In this document: piece after piece, positions 63,017 to 64,000 of the stretch
Layout of the letters: each line of letters begins with the position of its first letter
Numbering within the stretch: the first letter of the stretch is position 1
Origin: an uncultured Ruegeria sp.
GTDB lineage: Bacteria > Pseudomonadota > Alphaproteobacteria > Rhodobacterales > Rhodobacteraceae
DNA length: 64,000 nt
Assembly: GCF_947500045.1 (NCBI RefSeq)
Contig: NZ_CANMQQ010000013.1
Coordinates: forward strand, 1 to 64,000
Reading direction: 5' to 3'
Program-made: the position numbers and the translations under genes
Notes under the pieces: generated by a model
What the model saw: only the letters and a program-made list of their open reading frames with translations
Databases searched by the model: none
What the model was told of the DNA's origin: nothing

Positions 63017-63041
63017 TGGGCACCCAATGATTGGGTGCCCA
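63017..63041 (+). terminator. Perfect hairpin between coxL and coxD
   Basis: TGGGCACCCAA and TTGGGTGCCCA form a perfect 11-base stem around a three-base loop (TGA), eight bases after the coxL stop. No T-run follows, so it probably protects the coxMSL message or reduces readthrough into the maturation genes, instead of ending transcription. Confidence 0.65.
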
Positions 63042-63059
63042 GACTGCTGGGAATTGAAT

Positions 63060-63935
63060 ATGACTTGGACTGACCTTCAGACCGCATTGTCAGCGGACGG
63101 CTATGTTGCATCCGACGACCTTGCTGTAGCGTTACATCTTGCGCTTACCCTTGGGCGGCCTTTGCTGCTTGAAGGCGCTGCAGGTGTCGGCAAAACCCAG
63201 CTCGCCGCCAGTCTGGCCGCACAGCGCAAAACCAAGCTGATCCGCCTGCAATGCTACGAAGGGTTGGACGCCGCACAGGCCATTTACGAATGGAACTATC
63301 AACGCCAGCTTTTGACGATCCGCGCCGCGGCAGAAGATGGTGAGACTGGCAAAGCCGTCGAAGATCGTATTTTTTCACGTGATTTCCTGCTCGAACGTCC
63401 ACTGCTGGCCGCCATTACACAAGATGTGCAGCCCGTTTTGTTGATTGATGAAATCGACCGGGCAGACGAAGAATTTGAAGCCTATTTGCTGGAAATCCTG
63501 TCGGAGTTTCAGATCACCATCCCTGAATTGGGGACGGTAACTGCGGTCTCCAAACCCATTGTGATCCTGACGTCCAACGGCACACGTGATCTGTCGGACG
63601 CGCTGCGCCGCAGGTGCCTTTATTCCTATGTCGACTACCCTGACCGTCAGGCCGAGTTGGAGATCCTTAATGCCCGCTGTCCCGGCATCGAAGCTCGGCT
63701 TGGCGCGCAGATCGTTGGTTTCGTTCAGAAACTCCGAGAGGAAGAGCTGGAAAAAGTTCCCGGCATTGCGGAAACGCTCGATTTCGCCGCCGCCCTGATG
63801 GGGCTTGGCATCGCAGACCTGACCTCTGACCCAGCAGCCTTGCAGCACACCCTCAGCACGCTTCTGAAAACGCAATCTGATCGCGCCAGTATCACATCCG
63901 AGGTGGCAGACCGCATCGTAGGTCGCGCCGCATGA
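63060..63935 (+). CDS. coxD: MoxR-type AAA+ ATPase for CO dehydrogenase maturation
   Basis: A 291-residue AAA+ ATPase: Walker A LLLEGAAGVGKTQLA (about residue 36), Walker B PVLLIDEIDRADEEFEAYLL (about 123), sensor-1 ILTSNGTRDLSDALRRRCL. In Oligotropha CoxD is needed to insert sulfur and copper into the Mo site. The length is usual. ATG 63060 is preferred to 63027, whose extra residues lie in the region of the hairpin. It overlaps coxE by four bases (ATGA). Confidence 0.9.
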   Translation: MTWTDLQTALSADGYVASDDLAVALHLALTLGRPLLLEGAAGVGKTQLAASLAAQRKTKLIRLQCYEGLDAAQAIYEWNYQRQLLTIRAAAEDGETGKAVEDRIFSRDFLLERPLLAAITQDVQPVLLIDEIDRADEEFEAYLLEILSEFQITIPELGTVTAVSKPIVILTSNGTRDLSDALRRRCLYSYVDYPDRQAELEILNARCPGIEARLGAQIVGFVQKLREEELEKVPGIAETLDFAAALMGLGIADLTSDPAALQHTLSTLLKTQSDRASITSEVADRIVGRAA

Positions 63936-64000
63936 GCAGGGTGACAAAATTCGCTGCGCGCGATCCTGGTGCTGCAGCGCGGGTCGCGGGTTTCATGGCG
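63932..64000 (+). CDS. coxE: VWA-domain protein CoxE, partial
   Basis: The first 23 codons read SRVTKFAARDPGAAARVAGF then MA. The AGFMA end matches the start of CoxE-type von Willebrand factor A proteins, which work with CoxD in active-site maturation. The gene overlaps coxD (ATGA) and runs off the window edge, so only position and these residues support the call. Confidence 0.65.
   Translation, partial: MSRVTKFAARDPGAAARVAGFMA

Overview
The window looks like part of a large extrachromosomal replicon (plasmid or chromid) of a marine-type alphaproteobacterium of the Rhodobacteraceae (Roseobacter group). The grounds are a DnaA-like plasmid initiator with parAB partition genes and three copies of one palindrome (33.8-37.4 kb), many IS6-family insertion sequences, a decayed VirB4 conjugation gene, and an accessory gene set usual for that group (glycerol-type ABC transporter, BCCT carrier, form I CO dehydrogenase).

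Layout. 0-5.9 kb: a dead integrase fragment, a TPP-dependent acetolactate-synthase-like enzyme, a CPA1 Na+/H+ antiporter with a cyclic-nucleotide-binding tail, and an isochorismatase-type hydrolase. 6.3-13.0 kb: a cyanophycin storage operon (iadA, cphB, cphA, and a second synthetase-like protein with only the Mur-ligase half). It makes the Asp-Arg polymer and breaks it down to free amino acids. 13.1-15.4 kb: a dead IS6 transposase and a BlaI/BlaR-like regulator pair with no beta-lactamase nearby. 15.5-21.5 kb: a complete glycerol-type ABC importer, all on the minus strand. 22.2-26.7 kb: an IS6 element flanked by two genes that both lost their 5' ends at it, then an unknown 387-residue protein. 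27.2-31.4 kb: a BCCT carrier paired with an orphan polyamine-type binding protein, and an exported unknown protein. 31.7-37.4 kb: a decayed IS6 element, a tyrosine recombinase with nested palindromes upstream, parB, parA, iteron-like repeats and the replication initiator. 37.5-40.2 kb: an ABC exporter and a glycosyltransferase.

40.7-57.0 kb is a large catabolic island around a divergent LacI-type control region. Leftwards run an NTF2/SnoaL-like protein, a COG3618 amidohydrolase and a truncated thioesterase. Rightwards run a four-gene sugar-type ABC importer, three more NTF2/SnoaL-like proteins, a histidinol-dehydrogenase-family dehydrogenase, an SDR, the LacI regulator, a cupin protein, a MetE-like zinc protein, an alpha/beta hydrolase and an RraA-like protein. 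Tight ATGA/TAATG overlaps argue for joint expression. I cannot name the substrate; this is the best candidate here for an undescribed pathway.

57.0-58.0 kb is a graveyard of IS630, IS6, virB4 and integrase fragments. 58.0-64.0 kb carries CO oxidation genes: a CoxC-type MHYT-LytTR regulator, a 21-bp-phased direct repeat that fits a LytTR site, then coxM, coxS, coxL (form I, with Q240, C388 and E763 in place), coxD and the start of coxE, which runs off the window. No tRNA, rRNA or CRISPR array was seen.
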